In this document: piece by piece, positions 32,903 to 42,510 of the stretch
Position numbering within the stretch: position 1 is the first letter of the stretch
Layout of the letters: each line of letters starts with the position of its first letter
NCBI GenBank assembly: GCA_965267775.1
Contig: OZ254140.1
Location: forward strand, 62,001-126,000
DNA length: 64,000 bases
Reading direction: 5' to 3'
Source of the DNA: Planktophila sp965267775
GTDB taxonomy: Bacteria > Actinomycetota > Actinomycetes > Nanopelagicales > Nanopelagicaceae
Program-made: the position numbers and the translations under genes
The notes under the pieces: model-generated
The model's database searches: none
Told to the model about the DNA's origin: nothing
What the model saw: only the letters and a program-made list of their open reading frames with translations

Positions 32903-33421
32903 TTACTTAGCTGCAGGTGCGTTGAGCTTTGAACCTGTTGTGACATCAGAATAGATATCGCGCTTATCGCGAATGATCACACGCAGCATTACCAAACCAG
33001 CGCGAGCAAAACCAATAGTGAGATCTACGTGATTTCCTGCGACTGCATTGACTCCAGCAAAGACAGCCTTCGCATTAGCCTGCTCACCTTCGAAGTGAAC
33101 TGGTTTATTTGTAACAAGTTTTGTCTCGCCTGTAAGCGTTGCTGGTACGCCTCCGACAGTGATTCCGAGAATCTGATCGGCCTCATCTGCGCGATTAACA
33201 ATATGCCCAACCACTACAGCTGAGCCATCCTCTGTTGCAACGAGAAGTAAGTTGCTTACGCGAATATCGCTGCCATCGGTATTAATTACTGCTTCAGCGC
33301 CATCAGTTACGCGATTAACCATACGTGTTGCTGCATCAGGTCCTGATCCATAACAAGAAGATAGAGACAATGCGAGTGCAATTGAGATTGTTGTGACTGC
33401 AACTTTTTTCATCTGGCGCAT
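32903..33421 (-). CDS. Putative lipoprotein of unknown function
   Basis: 172 aa. The lipobox is LSLSSC after a hydrophobic signal (VAVTTISIALALS); lipidation would be at Cys23. The mature part is beta-rich (LLLVATEDGSAVVVGHIVN, IGFARAGLVMLRVIIRD), reminiscent of PCu(A)C-like or DUF461 periplasmic domains, but no Met/His metal motif is evident. A second ATG at 33412 is an equally possible start. It sits between regX3 and carD. Confidence 0.75.
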   Translation of the reverse strand: MRQMKKVAVTTISIALALSLSSCYGSGPDAATRMVNRVTDGAEAVINTDGSDIRVSNLLLVATEDGSAVVVGHIVNRADEADQILGITVGGVPATLTGETKLVTNKPVHFEGEQANAKAVFAGVNAVAGNHVDLTIGFARAGLVMLRVIIRDKRDIYSDVTTGSKLNAPAAK

Positions 33422-33507
33422 GGAGCGATTATCTCACGACCGCAAACCCTTTATTGACGCCTATTTCAGCCCATTTATTCGGGGTTTTATCTCTCGAGGT
33501 TGGCTGG

Positions 33508-33513
33508 TAGAAT
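33508..33513 (+). promoter_or_regulatory. Extended -10 promoter of carD
   Basis: TGGTAGAAT: TAGAAT at 33508-33513 with an upstream TGG extension. It leaves a short 5' leader before the carD ATG at 33551, unlike the leaderless genes around. Confidence 0.45.
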
Positions 33514-33550
33514 TAGCACTTCAATTCCCCAGCAGTACGAGAGGCTCTCC

Positions 33551-34033
33551 ATGACATTTAAGGTCGGCGAAACCGTTGTTTATCCTCATCACGGAGCAGC
33601 TCTCATTGAAGCAATCGAAACCCGCGTTATCAAGGGTGAAGAGCGCACATACCTCGTTTTGAAGGTGGCTCAGGGAGATCTCACAGTTCGCGTTCCTGCA
33701 GATAATGTTGATCTCGTTGGCGTCCGCGATGTAGTGGATTCAGCTGGTCTTGATCGCGTATTTAACGTACTTCGTCAGCCTTACACAGAAGAGCCAACTA
33801 ACTGGTCACGTCGTTACAAGGCAAACCTCGAGAAGCTCGCTTCAGGCGATGTCATCAAGGTTGCAGAAGTTGTGCGCGATCTCTATCGCCGCGACCTCGA
33901 CCGTGGTCTCTCAGCTGGTGAAAAGCGCATGCTCGCCAAGGCGAAGCAGATTCTCGTATCAGAGCTCGCACTTGCTGAGCGCACTGATGAAGAGAAGGCT
34001 GCAACTCTCCTTGATGAGGTTCTCGCTTCTTAA
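33551..34033 (+). CDS. carD: RNA polymerase-binding transcription factor CarD
   Basis: 160 aa from the ATG at 33551, since CarD starts with MTFKVGETVVYPHHG; the frame extends 17 codons upstream. The N-terminal Tudor-like domain binds the RNA polymerase beta subunit; the C-terminal helical domain (YTEEPTNWSRRYKANLEKL, RMLAKAKQILVSELALA) contacts promoter DNA. CarD stabilises open complexes, chiefly at ribosomal RNA promoters. The Trp in EPTNWSRRY is the DNA-wedge residue. ispDF follows by 16 nt as in other actinobacteria. Confidence 0.95.
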   Translation: MTFKVGETVVYPHHGAALIEAIETRVIKGEERTYLVLKVAQGDLTVRVPADNVDLVGVRDVVDSAGLDRVFNVLRQPYTEEPTNWSRRYKANLEKLASGDVIKVAEVVRDLYRRDLDRGLSAGEKRMLAKAKQILVSELALAERTDEEKAATLLDEVLAS

Positions 34034-34049
34034 TTAGCGTTACATACCT

Positions 34050-35168
34050 ATGATCGCCGCAATTATTGCTGCCGCAGGCAGTGGCGAACGTTTCGGTGCA
34101 CCAATTCCTAAAGCACTTATCCATCTCGGAGATAAGACTTTGCTTGCCCATGCAATCGCAAACCTTGCACCAGTTGTTGATCAAATTGTTGTCACAGCTC
34201 CTGCCGGCTATGAAGCGCAGATCAAAGAGATTGCAGGAGAAGATGTCACCGTTGTTACAGGCGGAGCGACTCGTTCAGATTCAGTGCGAATTGCACTTGC
34301 TGCAGTTAATGAAAAGGCAGAGTTTGTATTAGTTCATGATGCAGCGAGATCGCTTGCTAGCACTGCTTTAGCGCAATCTGTTATCGATGCTCTTCGTGAA
34401 GGTGATGTCGCAGTTATCCCAGGTATGCCAGAGGTTGATACGGTGAAAGTTGTTGATGCAGCTGGATATGTAGTATCCACACCAGATCGTGCATCACTTC
34501 GTAAAGTGCAGACCCCACAAGGGTTTGCATATTCAGTATTAAAGGCGGCGCATGCTGTTCCGCAAGATGCAACCGATGATGCCGTTCTCGTTGCAAATGC
34601 AGGACATCAAGTGCGCATCATTAATGGTGAAGAGCGTGCGCTAAAAATTACAACTCCATCGGATCTTGCAACTGCAATGACACTTATCGGTGATGCGCAG
34701 TCATTCCGAACTGGCGTCGGCACTGATGCACACGCATTTGGCGAAGGTCGCGAGCTATGGCTGGCTGGGCTTTCATGGCCAGGTGAAGTCGGCGTAGATG
34801 GACATAGCGATGGAGATGTTGCAGCTCATGCAATCTGTGATGCACTTTTCGCTGCAACGAGCACCGGCGATCTCGGTTCTAACTTTGGAACATCACGCCC
34901 TGAATATGCCGGCGCTTCAGGAACTCAGTTGTTGCAAGAGACTCTCAACATTGTCACCAAGGCTGGATATTCAATCTCTAATGTCACCGTGCAGATCATC
35001 GGCAACCGCCCGCGTATCGGTACGCGTCGTGCAGAGGCAATTGCTGCAATCTCATCAGCACTCGGTGGAGCGCCCGTTTCAATTCTTGCGACAACAACCG
35101 ATGGAATGGGACTTACAGGTGAAGGCAAGGGCATCGCAGCCATAGCCTCAGCCCTCGTTTTTAAGTAA
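34050..35168 (+). CDS. ispDF: Bifunctional IspD/IspF isoprenoid enzyme
   Basis: 372 aa. Residues 1 to about 215 are IspD (AAIIAAAGSGERFGAPIPKA, VHDAARSLAS, TPQGFAYSVLKAA); residues from about 220 are IspF (RTGVGTDAHAFGEG, DGHSDGDVAAHAICDAL, STGDLGSNFG). The two steps of the MEP pathway, cytidylyl transfer and cyclisation, are joined in one chain. Mycobacteria keep them separate. The gene is 16 nt after carD and 27 nt before cysS. Confidence 0.95.
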   Translation: MIAAIIAAAGSGERFGAPIPKALIHLGDKTLLAHAIANLAPVVDQIVVTAPAGYEAQIKEIAGEDVTVVTGGATRSDSVRIALAAVNEKAEFVLVHDAARSLASTALAQSVIDALREGDVAVIPGMPEVDTVKVVDAAGYVVSTPDRASLRKVQTPQGFAYSVLKAAHAVPQDATDDAVLVANAGHQVRIINGEERALKITTPSDLATAMTLIGDAQSFRTGVGTDAHAFGEGRELWLAGLSWPGEVGVDGHSDGDVAAHAICDALFAATSTGDLGSNFGTSRPEYAGASGTQLLQETLNIVTKAGYSISNVTVQIIGNRPRIGTRRAEAIAAISSALGGAPVSILATTTDGMGLTGEGKGIAAIASALVFK

Positions 35169-35183
35169 TACAGCCCTCCAAGT

Positions 35184-35198
35184 TACAATTGCCCAATG
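35184..35198 (+). promoter_or_regulatory. Leaderless promoter -10 box of cysS
   Basis: TACAAT at 35184-35189 lies 6 nt before the ATG. The box is close to the sigma-A consensus TATAAT. Confidence 0.55.
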
Positions 35199-36611
35199 AG
35201 TTCGCTACATCTTTACGACACCCAGTCGCGAACCACCTCCCTATTTACCCCGATAAAAGAGGGTGAAGTCGGTATCTATCTCTGTGGTGCAACTGTGCAG
35301 GCACCTCCACATATCGGCCATGTTCGCTCTGGCGTGAACTTCGACATCCTTCGCCGTTGGCTTACCAAGAGCGGATATAACGTCACATTTATCCGTAACG
35401 TCACAGATATCGATGACAAGATTTTGCATAAGGCAATTCATGAAGAGATGCCTTGGTGGGCACTTGCAATGAAGTACGAGCGCGTCTTCGCTGATGCATA
35501 TGCAGCCCTCAACGTATTGCCACCTACATATGAGCCTCGCGCAACTGGCCATATCACTCAGATGATTGAGCTAATGCAGCTCTTGATCGAACGTGGTGCG
35601 GCATATGCCCCAGGCAATGGCGATGTCTATCTCGAAGTTCGTAAACTTGAATCGTACTTAACGCTTTCACGTCAGAAGTTAGATGATCTTCAACCGGCAG
35701 CTGATGCGGATGAAACTTATAAGAGGGATCCACGCGACTTCGCACTCTGGAAGGCTGCAAAGCCAAGAGATCCATCATGGCCAACTCCATGGGGCGCCGG
35801 TCGTCCAGGATGGCACCTCGAATGTTCAGCAATGGCACATCAGTATCTCGGTGAATCATTTGATATCCATGGTGGCGGACTTGATTTGATCTTCCCTCAC
35901 CATGAGAACGAGATCGCACAATCAGAGGCTGCAGGTTACGGCTTTGCAAAGCGCTGGTTGCATAATGCATGGGTCACTGCATCCGGCGAGAAGATGTCGA
36001 AGTCACTCGGTAACTCTCTACAGGTGCATGAACTTCTCAAGACTGTTCGCGGCATTGAGCTCCGTTGGTATCTAGGTTCTGCCCACTACCGTTCGATGCT
36101 CGAGTTCTCACATGATGCACTTGCTGAATCTGCAACAGCATTCCGCCGTATCGAATCATTCCTCCATCGCTCAGTCGAGATTCTTGGCACAGAGCCAACA
36201 CCATTACTAGGCACTGCTTTTATCGATGCAATGAACGATGATTTAGCTGTTCCTACAGCTCTTGCATCAATCTCAGAAGCGCTACGTATCGGCAATAGCG
36301 CAATAACGTCGGGAGATAAGGCTGTAATTGCAACATCTGCCAATGAGATTCGTGGTGCACTTGAAGTTCTTGGCTGCGATCCATTTGATCCAGCATTTGC
36401 ATCTGCTTCAACTAACGATGACGTTACTGCAGCACTTGATGGAACGATTAAGTTGGCACTTGCACAGCGCGAGGCAGCCCGAGTACGTAAAGATTTTGAA
36501 AGCTCAGATGCGATTCGCGATGGCCTTACAGCCCTAGGAATTGTTATCGAAGATACAGCGCAAGGGCCACGATGGTCGATCTCACGTAAGACTGAAGGAA
36601 GTGGTTCATAA
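35196..36611 (+). CDS. cysS: Cysteinyl-tRNA synthetase
   Basis: 471 aa. Class I signatures PPHIGHVRSG (HIGH-type) and EKMSKSLGN (KMSKS), zinc ligands beginning at Cys30 in IYLCGATVQ, plus WHLECSAM and HGGGLDLIFPHHENEIAQ. It charges tRNA-Cys. It overlaps rlmB by 1 nt (TAATG). The paralogous mycothiol ligase MshC has a related fold, but full length, the C-terminal anticodon domain and the rlmB neighbour favour CysS. Confidence 0.96.
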   Translation: MSSLHLYDTQSRTTSLFTPIKEGEVGIYLCGATVQAPPHIGHVRSGVNFDILRRWLTKSGYNVTFIRNVTDIDDKILHKAIHEEMPWWALAMKYERVFADAYAALNVLPPTYEPRATGHITQMIELMQLLIERGAAYAPGNGDVYLEVRKLESYLTLSRQKLDDLQPAADADETYKRDPRDFALWKAAKPRDPSWPTPWGAGRPGWHLECSAMAHQYLGESFDIHGGGLDLIFPHHENEIAQSEAAGYGFAKRWLHNAWVTASGEKMSKSLGNSLQVHELLKTVRGIELRWYLGSAHYRSMLEFSHDALAESATAFRRIESFLHRSVEILGTEPTPLLGTAFIDAMNDDLAVPTALASISEALRIGNSAITSGDKAVIATSANEIRGALEVLGCDPFDPAFASASTNDDVTAALDGTIKLALAQREAARVRKDFESSDAIRDGLTALGIVIEDTAQGPRWSISRKTEGSGS

Positions 36612-37558
36612 TGGCCGGAAATTCAAAGCCTCGCGGTGCTGTACGTAAATCTAAGAAGGGTCCAACGGTTGGCTCTGGTGGAAACCGTCGTCGCGGGCTA
36701 GAAGGCAAGGGTCCAACACCTAAGGCAGAAGACCGTCCTTATCACGCAGCACATAAGGCGAAGAAGCGCGCAGAGAAGTCTGCCGAGAAGCGTCCTGCTG
36801 CAGCACGCCTTCCAAAGTCAGAGATGCCAAAGGGCGAGATAGTCTCCGGACGTAACGCAGTCTTAGAAGCGCTTCGCGAAAGCGTTCCTGCAACTGAAAT
36901 CATGGTTGCGCGCGGAGTCGATATCGATGATCGCATTGCCGAATCACTTCAGCTCGCTCTCAATCATGGATTGCAGATCAAGGAAGTTCACCGTGCATCG
37001 CTCGAGTCAATCGCACCCAATAGCCAAGGAATCATCCTTGGAATCAAGCCATTCCAATATTCAAGTTATGAAGAGATCTGCGATCGTGCAAAGGGTGCAA
37101 AGTTAATTGTTGCTCTCGATGGAGTGACAGATCCACGTAACCTCGGTGCAGTCACTCGTTCTGCAGCAGCCTTTGGGGCCTCTGGAATCATTATTCCTGA
37201 GCGTAGAGCAGCAGCAGTAACTGCTTCTGCCTGGAAGACATCTGCAGGAGCTGCAGCTCGTCTACCAATCGCGCAGGTAACAAACCTTGCGCGCACAATC
37301 GATGATGCAAAGAAGCGCGGCATGTTCGTTGTTGGCCTCGATGGAGATTCTGATGTGCAGCTTTCAGAGATGAAGGTCGCTAAGGAAGATCTCATGATTA
37401 TCGTTGGATCTGAAGGAAAGGGTCTTGCTCGCCTTACCCGTGAGAAGTGCGACCTCATAGTTTCAATTCCAATTATGTCTTCAACAGAATCTCTTAATGC
37501 ATCTGTTGCAACTTCAATTACTCTCTTCTGGATAGACGAGCAACGTCGTAAGGGCTAA
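36611..37558 (+). CDS. rlmB: 23S rRNA 2'-O-methyltransferase RlmB (SpoU family)
   Basis: 315 aa. The first 75 residues are a Lys/Arg-rich extension (GAVRKSKKGPTVGSGGNRRR). Then comes the substrate-binding domain from IVSGRNAVLEALRES and the SPOUT knot: ALDGVTDPRNLGAVTRSA, MIIVGSEGKGLARLT and SIPIMSSTESLNASVAT. It methylates a guanosine in 23S rRNA using SAM. Position after cysS is conserved in actinobacteria. Confidence 0.93.
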   Translation: MAGNSKPRGAVRKSKKGPTVGSGGNRRRGLEGKGPTPKAEDRPYHAAHKAKKRAEKSAEKRPAAARLPKSEMPKGEIVSGRNAVLEALRESVPATEIMVARGVDIDDRIAESLQLALNHGLQIKEVHRASLESIAPNSQGIILGIKPFQYSSYEEICDRAKGAKLIVALDGVTDPRNLGAVTRSAAAFGASGIIIPERRAAAVTASAWKTSAGAAARLPIAQVTNLARTIDDAKKRGMFVVGLDGDSDVQLSEMKVAKEDLMIIVGSEGKGLARLTREKCDLIVSIPIMSSTESLNASVATSITLFWIDEQRRKG

Positions 37559-37560
37559 GT

Positions 37561-38340
37561 ATGAAGTTCAACCGATTTATTGTCTGTGGCGACTCGTATA
37601 GCGAGGGCATGAGCGATGAAATCATCAATGGTCAATACCGTGGATGGGCAGATCGCGTTGCAGATGAGATGTCACAGCATTCGGTTGATTTCACTTATGC
37701 AAACTTAGCAATTCGAGGAAAACTTCTTGGACAGGTCGTTGAAGATCAGGTTCCCGAAGCGACGAAGATGGTCACTGGAAAAGAAACTCTAATCTCATTC
37801 CATGCTGGCGCAAATGATGCACTACGTCCTGGATATGACGCCGCTTTAACTATCGCTAAGTATCAGAAGGCAGTTCGTGAGATTGCAGCAACAGGTGCAA
37901 CGCTCCTCCTCTTTACCGTTTTAGAAGATACCGGAAATAAAGGTCGTGGCGCTGAAGTCTGGAAGACACGTTTCTCTGAATTTAATAGAGCGGTACGTGA
38001 AGTTGGTGCTGAAGTGGGCGCAACTGTCTCTGATGCAAATGGTTTAGATTTCTTTAAAGACAGCCGCTTTCTAGCTTTCGATCGCCTCCATCTCAATCAA
38101 GAGGGACATTGGCGCGTTGCACAAGCAGTCTTAGAGGTATTTGGTTATCCCTTTGATGCAGCATGGAGAACTCCACTTCCTGCCGCCAAGCCAACACCAT
38201 GGATAAAGCGCCGTATTACAGGGGTTTTATGGTTCTTCGTCTTCGCTCTGCCATGGATTATTCGCCGTATTCAAGGCAAATCATCTGGCGATGGCCGCAC
38301 AGCAAAATACCCGCAGCCAATTTCTTGGCCACGGGTATGA
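37561..38340 (+). CDS. SGNH/GDSL hydrolase
   Basis: 259 aa. Block I is VCGDSYSEG (Ser nucleophile), block III SFHAGANDAL, block V DRLHLNQEGHW (Asp-x-x-His). No signal peptide; a hydrophobic stretch near residues 218-238 (ITGVLWFFVFALPWIIRRI) could anchor the C-terminus. Typical substrates are acyl esters of lipids or sugars. It lies 2 nt after rlmB and converges with lacZ. Confidence 0.88.
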   Translation: MKFNRFIVCGDSYSEGMSDEIINGQYRGWADRVADEMSQHSVDFTYANLAIRGKLLGQVVEDQVPEATKMVTGKETLISFHAGANDALRPGYDAALTIAKYQKAVREIAATGATLLLFTVLEDTGNKGRGAEVWKTRFSEFNRAVREVGAEVGATVSDANGLDFFKDSRFLAFDRLHLNQEGHWRVAQAVLEVFGYPFDAAWRTPLPAAKPTPWIKRRITGVLWFFVFALPWIIRRIQGKSSGDGRTAKYPQPISWPRV

Positions 38341-38352
38341 AGCTTCATTAAT

Positions 38353-41300
38353 TTAGATTACTCGTACAGTCCAAGCGAAGGTGTATGTACCTCCACCAAC
38401 AATGTACTGAGGCAAAGTATCTGGACCACATGAAGCTGTTCCCACACCACGGTGTGCAGCATCGATATGGATAACAGAGTTTCCAGATGGTTCGACATAA
38501 ACATTATGTGTCTTATCAGCAAGCTCTGTAGCACGATTTGGAGTGACAGATACCTGACGAGGCTTATCGAGATCGAAACGAACTCCCTTGCCATCGTTAC
38601 CTGTTAACTCAAACCAACGCACTCCAACATGTCCACCGTTTTCTTGTGGTCGAACATATGGAATGTACTGTGCTGCAACTGTGGAGACCCAACGATGGAT
38701 ACGGCCAATCTTGCGATCAGGGTATGACTCGTGTGGTCCAGCTCCGAAGTAGGTGTAGCTATCGAGCTTTGAATCTATCTCTAGGTTGATACCAACGCGT
38801 GCGAGATCTTCAAGCTGCTTAGGTACGACGATTGTCTCTTTAACTGAGAAACCATTTTCAACAGGCGTAATCACCTGAGTCTGCTTCACAGTGGCACCAG
38901 TACTTGTCTGCCACACACTGACAACCTTGCGCTGTTTTGCTGACTCTGTAATTGTGCAATCAGAACGAGTGAGATCACGAACTCCATAACGCTCCCACTT
39001 GGTTGAGATATGTCCGATGCGATCGTTATCTGTTGGTGCGCGCCACAATGAAAGCTCAGGCGCATAGATTCCGTAAGGAACTTGAATCTCACCTGCATCA
39101 TTAACTGAGCCCTCGAAGAACTCATTGCTCTTTGCTACAGCAATTGTGTTCGCCTTTGAAGGAAGAGGGAACTGGTTCCAACCAATCTCTGTCGATGTTG
39201 GTGCCCACGCTGTGCTGCTGCGGCGAAGGAGGGTGAAGGTGATGAAACGCTCGCCCTTTCCATCTGCCTTCAGAAGAGCGGGGGATTTAACGGTAAAACG
39301 CCCTGTTTTACGCGCTCCCACAGCAGGAAGCTTTACTCGCCCGCCATCGACAACCAGGCCGTCACGAGTGATCGACCAGAGAAGATCGAAATCGCTGAGA
39401 TCGGTGAAGAACTGCTTATTGAAGATAGTGAACTGGCCAGATGATGCCTTAGTCGTCTTTACGACAGCAGGTGCAGCGAGTGCCTTGAATTCATGCATCG
39501 CAGGCTTTGCGGTGCGATCAGGGAAGACCATTCCATCACAACAGAAGTTTCCATCGTGCTTCTTCTCCCCATAATCTCCACCGTAGGCAGAGCGAGTTGT
39601 TCCATCTGGCATCAATTGATCAGGGCCGTGATCCCAGAATTCCCAGATGAATCCACCTTGTAGCCCCGGAAGAGTTTCAATTGCGTTCCAGTACTCAGCG
39701 AGAGTTCCATTTGAATTACCCATTGCATGCGAGTACTCGCACATGATCAAAGGACGATCTTGCTTTCCTGATTTTGCATAGCTAGTGATTGCGGCTATCG
39801 ATGGATACATCGGTGCAATGACATCAGTGAGTGAATGTCCATATCGCCAATCGCCACGGATCGCACCTTCATAGTGCAATGGACGAGTTGGATCTGCAGC
39901 GCGCGCATATGCAGCCGCAGCTTCATGGTTGAGCCCCTTACCTGATTCATTTCCGAGTGACCACATCACAACTGCTGGGTGATGGATATCTCGATCAATC
40001 ATGCGACCAACACGCTCGACAAATGCACCGAGGTAACGAGGGTCATTACAAATTGAATCGTAGAAAGCGTGTGATTCGATATTTGCTTCACCAACTACAT
40101 AGAAACCAAGTTCGTCGCAGAGATCGAGAAAGGCTGCATCGTTGGGATAGTGAGATGTGCGCACAGCGTTAAAGTTCCAACGTTTTAGCTCAAGTAGATC
40201 TTGGCGCATGTCATCGCGAGTAAGTGCACGACCAGTAAAACGATTAAAGTCGTGGCGGTTAACGCCGTAGAAAATAACTGGTTGGCCATTAACAAGGAAG
40301 TCGCGTCCCTTGATTACAACGCTTCTAAAACCAATCTTTTGGCTAGATATCTGCACGATATTACCGGCAGGATCGAGAAGTTCGATCGCAAGTGTGTATA
40401 GAACAGGGTTTTCAGCAGACCAAGCAGTGACCTTAGGAATCGTGGTCTCGAGCAAGATGCGTCCTGGTGTTGGTGGTTCAACTTCGCGAAGCGCCTTAAG
40501 GAGTGAATCAGGCATGCCACCGTTCCAGTAAGAACCAACAAAGAAGTCCTTGCTTGCATTGCGAAGTTCTTCAGGCATCTCTGTCCAAATTGGAGCGTTA
40601 GATGCATGAACAGAACCGCTCATTGCTGCACTCTTTGCCTTCGGCAGCTCTTCTACGCGAGTGCGGATTGTGTAACCAGTCGTTGGTTTGTCATTGACAG
40701 AGCCAACGTATGCCTCAACCTTGAGAGTTCCAGTCGAGTTATCTGACTTTAAGCCCGCAGTTGCATAGAGACGTTCGATGAAAACATCATTTGTTGCGTA
40801 GAGCTTTACAGAGCGAGTGATACCTCCATGCCACCACTGATCTTGATCTTCAATGTAAGTTGCGTCAGACCATTTTGTGACATCAATGCGGAGTGTGTTC
40901 TTTCCACCCTTGAGGAACTTTGTAATATCGAATTCAGCGGCAAGACGTGAATCCTTAGTCATACCAACAACATCACCGTTGACCCAGATGAGAGCTACAG
41001 ATTCATATCCGCCGAGGTGGAGAACAACACGCTTACCTTCCCAAGATCCTGGAATCTCAAAGTCGCGCTCATAGATTCCAGTTGGATTCTCTTCAGGAAC
41101 ATTAGGCGGTGTGTGATCGAACGGCATCTGCACATTGGTGTAGATCGGCTTATCGAAGAAGACATCGCTCTCTGGTTGCATCGTCCAAAGCCCAGGCACA
41201 GGAATCTTCGACCAACGCTTGCGCACTGAATCGGTTGGCTTACGTAGCAATTGGAATCTCCAAATACCGTCGAGAGATAACTTCTCGTAGTGCTCGATAT

Positions 41301-41373
41301 TGAGCATCGGTAGGCGATTGATTGCTGTGGTTTCAGGGCTGGTCCAGTAGTTAGGCAACATGCTTCGAATCAT
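38353..41373 (-). CDS. lacZ: Beta-galactosidase (GH2, LacZ type)
   Basis: 1006 aa, full LacZ length. It has the five-domain layout: jelly roll, Ig domain, TIM barrel with acid/base Glu476 in MWSLGNESG and nucleophile Glu546 in CEYSHAMGNSNG, Ig and C-terminal super-sandwich domain. No signal peptide, so it splits galactosides inside the cell. No transporter or repressor gene is adjacent. A second ATG four codons inside is also possible. It suggests use of lactose-like sugars or algal and plant galactosides. Confidence 0.95.
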   Translation of the reverse strand: MIRSMLPNYWTSPETTAINRLPMLNIEHYEKLSLDGIWRFQLLRKPTDSVRKRWSKIPVPGLWTMQPESDVFFDKPIYTNVQMPFDHTPPNVPEENPTGIYERDFEIPGSWEGKRVVLHLGGYESVALIWVNGDVVGMTKDSRLAAEFDITKFLKGGKNTLRIDVTKWSDATYIEDQDQWWHGGITRSVKLYATNDVFIERLYATAGLKSDNSTGTLKVEAYVGSVNDKPTTGYTIRTRVEELPKAKSAAMSGSVHASNAPIWTEMPEELRNASKDFFVGSYWNGGMPDSLLKALREVEPPTPGRILLETTIPKVTAWSAENPVLYTLAIELLDPAGNIVQISSQKIGFRSVVIKGRDFLVNGQPVIFYGVNRHDFNRFTGRALTRDDMRQDLLELKRWNFNAVRTSHYPNDAAFLDLCDELGFYVVGEANIESHAFYDSICNDPRYLGAFVERVGRMIDRDIHHPAVVMWSLGNESGKGLNHEAAAAYARAADPTRPLHYEGAIRGDWRYGHSLTDVIAPMYPSIAAITSYAKSGKQDRPLIMCEYSHAMGNSNGTLAEYWNAIETLPGLQGGFIWEFWDHGPDQLMPDGTTRSAYGGDYGEKKHDGNFCCDGMVFPDRTAKPAMHEFKALAAPAVVKTTKASSGQFTIFNKQFFTDLSDFDLLWSITRDGLVVDGGRVKLPAVGARKTGRFTVKSPALLKADGKGERFITFTLLRRSSTAWAPTSTEIGWNQFPLPSKANTIAVAKSNEFFEGSVNDAGEIQVPYGIYAPELSLWRAPTDNDRIGHISTKWERYGVRDLTRSDCTITESAKQRKVVSVWQTSTGATVKQTQVITPVENGFSVKETIVVPKQLEDLARVGINLEIDSKLDSYTYFGAGPHESYPDRKIGRIHRWVSTVAAQYIPYVRPQENGGHVGVRWFELTGNDGKGVRFDLDKPRQVSVTPNRATELADKTHNVYVEPSGNSVIHIDAAHRGVGTASCGPDTLPQYIVGGGTYTFAWTVRVI

Positions 41374-41504
41374 CCCATCTACGCACTCTCAGCGATAGGT
41401 AAATGGGCAGGGAATCCCGCAAAAAGGGCTATTTTCATGCGGTGATATTGCGATTTTTAGAATTCGATATTAGATGCCATAATTACGCCGTTCAAAAGCA
41501 GTAC

Positions 41505-41579
41505 GCCTCCTTAGCTCAGTGGTAGAGCAGCTCACTTGTAATGAGCAGGTCATCCGTTCAAATCGGATAGGGGGCTCCA
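41505..41579 (+). tRNA. tRNA-Thr (anticodon TGT)
   Basis: The acceptor stem GCCTCCT pairs with AGGGGGC; the D stem is GCTC/GAGC, the anticodon stem GCTCA/TGAGC with loop CTTGTAA, and the T arm ATCCG-TTCAAAT-CGGAT. Anticodon TGT reads ACA and other Thr codons. The 3' CCA is encoded (41577-41579). It lies alone between lacZ and the TerC gene. Confidence 0.95.
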
Positions 41580-41586
41580 TACTTTT

Positions 41587-42510
41587 CTAGGCGCTTTCGC
41601 TGAGATCCTTCTTCTTGATACTCGCAATAATCGCCACAGCCATCACTGCAACAATGATTCCCAGAGATACATATGTCGGAATCTTAAAGAGCGCGTGGCT
41701 GACAATCATCTTGATGCCAACCCAGACGAGAATCACAGAGAGACCCTCTTTGAGATAGATGAACTTCTCCATCAAGTTAGCAATCAAGAAGTACATGGAA
41801 CGTAGGCCCAAGATTGCAAGTGCGTTACTTGCAAAGACGATAAATGGCTCTTCTGTCACAGCGAAGATTGCTGGAATTGAATCGACCGCAAAGACAAGAT
41901 CCATAAACTCAACCATGATCAGCACGAGGAAGAGTGGCGTGAAGTAACGAAGGCCGTTGATGCGGACAACAAACTTCTGCTCGTGGAACTCTGATGTCAT
42001 ACGTAACTTACGTTTGAGGTATTGGTAGACCTTCGAGTCATCGACATCGAAGTGCTCGTTACGACCTGCAAACATCTTCCAGCCTGTGTAGATCAAGAAT
42101 GCACCGAAGATGTAGAGAGTCCAGCTAGCTTCCTTGATAAGCGCAGCGCCAGCAAAGATCATCGCACCACGCATCACAAGAGCGCCGACAACTCCAAAGA
42201 AGAGAACACGGTGCTGGAATCGTTGTGGAACGGCAAGTGCGCTGAAGAGAAGTCCCCATACGAAGACGTTATCGATAGCTAGAGATTTTTCAATGAGATA
42301 GCCGCTGTAATACTGGATTGCGAAATCGCTACCGCTAAAGAACCAGATAACTCCACCTACTGCTAGTCCACAGAGAACCCAGATAGTTGACCAGAAGGCC
42401 GCTTCTTTAAAGGTGATTTCTTGGTGACCTCGGTGGAGGAAGAGATCGATGACGAGCATGAGGCCGACGAAGGCTAAAAGCGCTACCCATGCATATGTTG
42501 TGACGTTCAC
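41587..42510 (-). CDS. TerC-family metal transporter
   Basis: 307 aa from the GTG at 42508-42510, chosen for the GGGAG site 6 nt upstream and the N-terminal helix it reveals (YAWVALLAFVGLMLVIDLFL). About nine hydrophobic helices; conserved acidic motifs are FLEKSLAIDNVFVW-like IEKSLAIDNVFVWGLLF and VEFMDLVFAVDSIPAIFAV. TerC/Alx proteins export manganese, or load metal to exported enzymes. A yybP-ykoY manganese riboswitch directly precedes it, which makes Mn2+ the likely substrate. Confidence 0.92.
   Translation of the reverse strand: MNVTTYAWVALLAFVGLMLVIDLFLHRGHQEITFKEAAFWSTIWVLCGLAVGGVIWFFSGSDFAIQYYSGYLIEKSLAIDNVFVWGLLFSALAVPQRFQHRVLFFGVVGALVMRGAMIFAGAALIKEASWTLYIFGAFLIYTGWKMFAGRNEHFDVDDSKVYQYLKRKLRMTSEFHEQKFVVRINGLRYFTPLFLVLIMVEFMDLVFAVDSIPAIFAVTEEPFIVFASNALAILGLRSMYFLIANLMEKFIYLKEGLSVILVWVGIKMIVSHALFKIPTYVSLGIIVAVMAVAIIASIKKKDLSESA

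Noticed and set aside
39125..39574. 149-codon plus-strand frame inside lacZ
   Set aside because: Low-complexity Arg/Ser/Ala mirror of a well supported beta-galactosidase.
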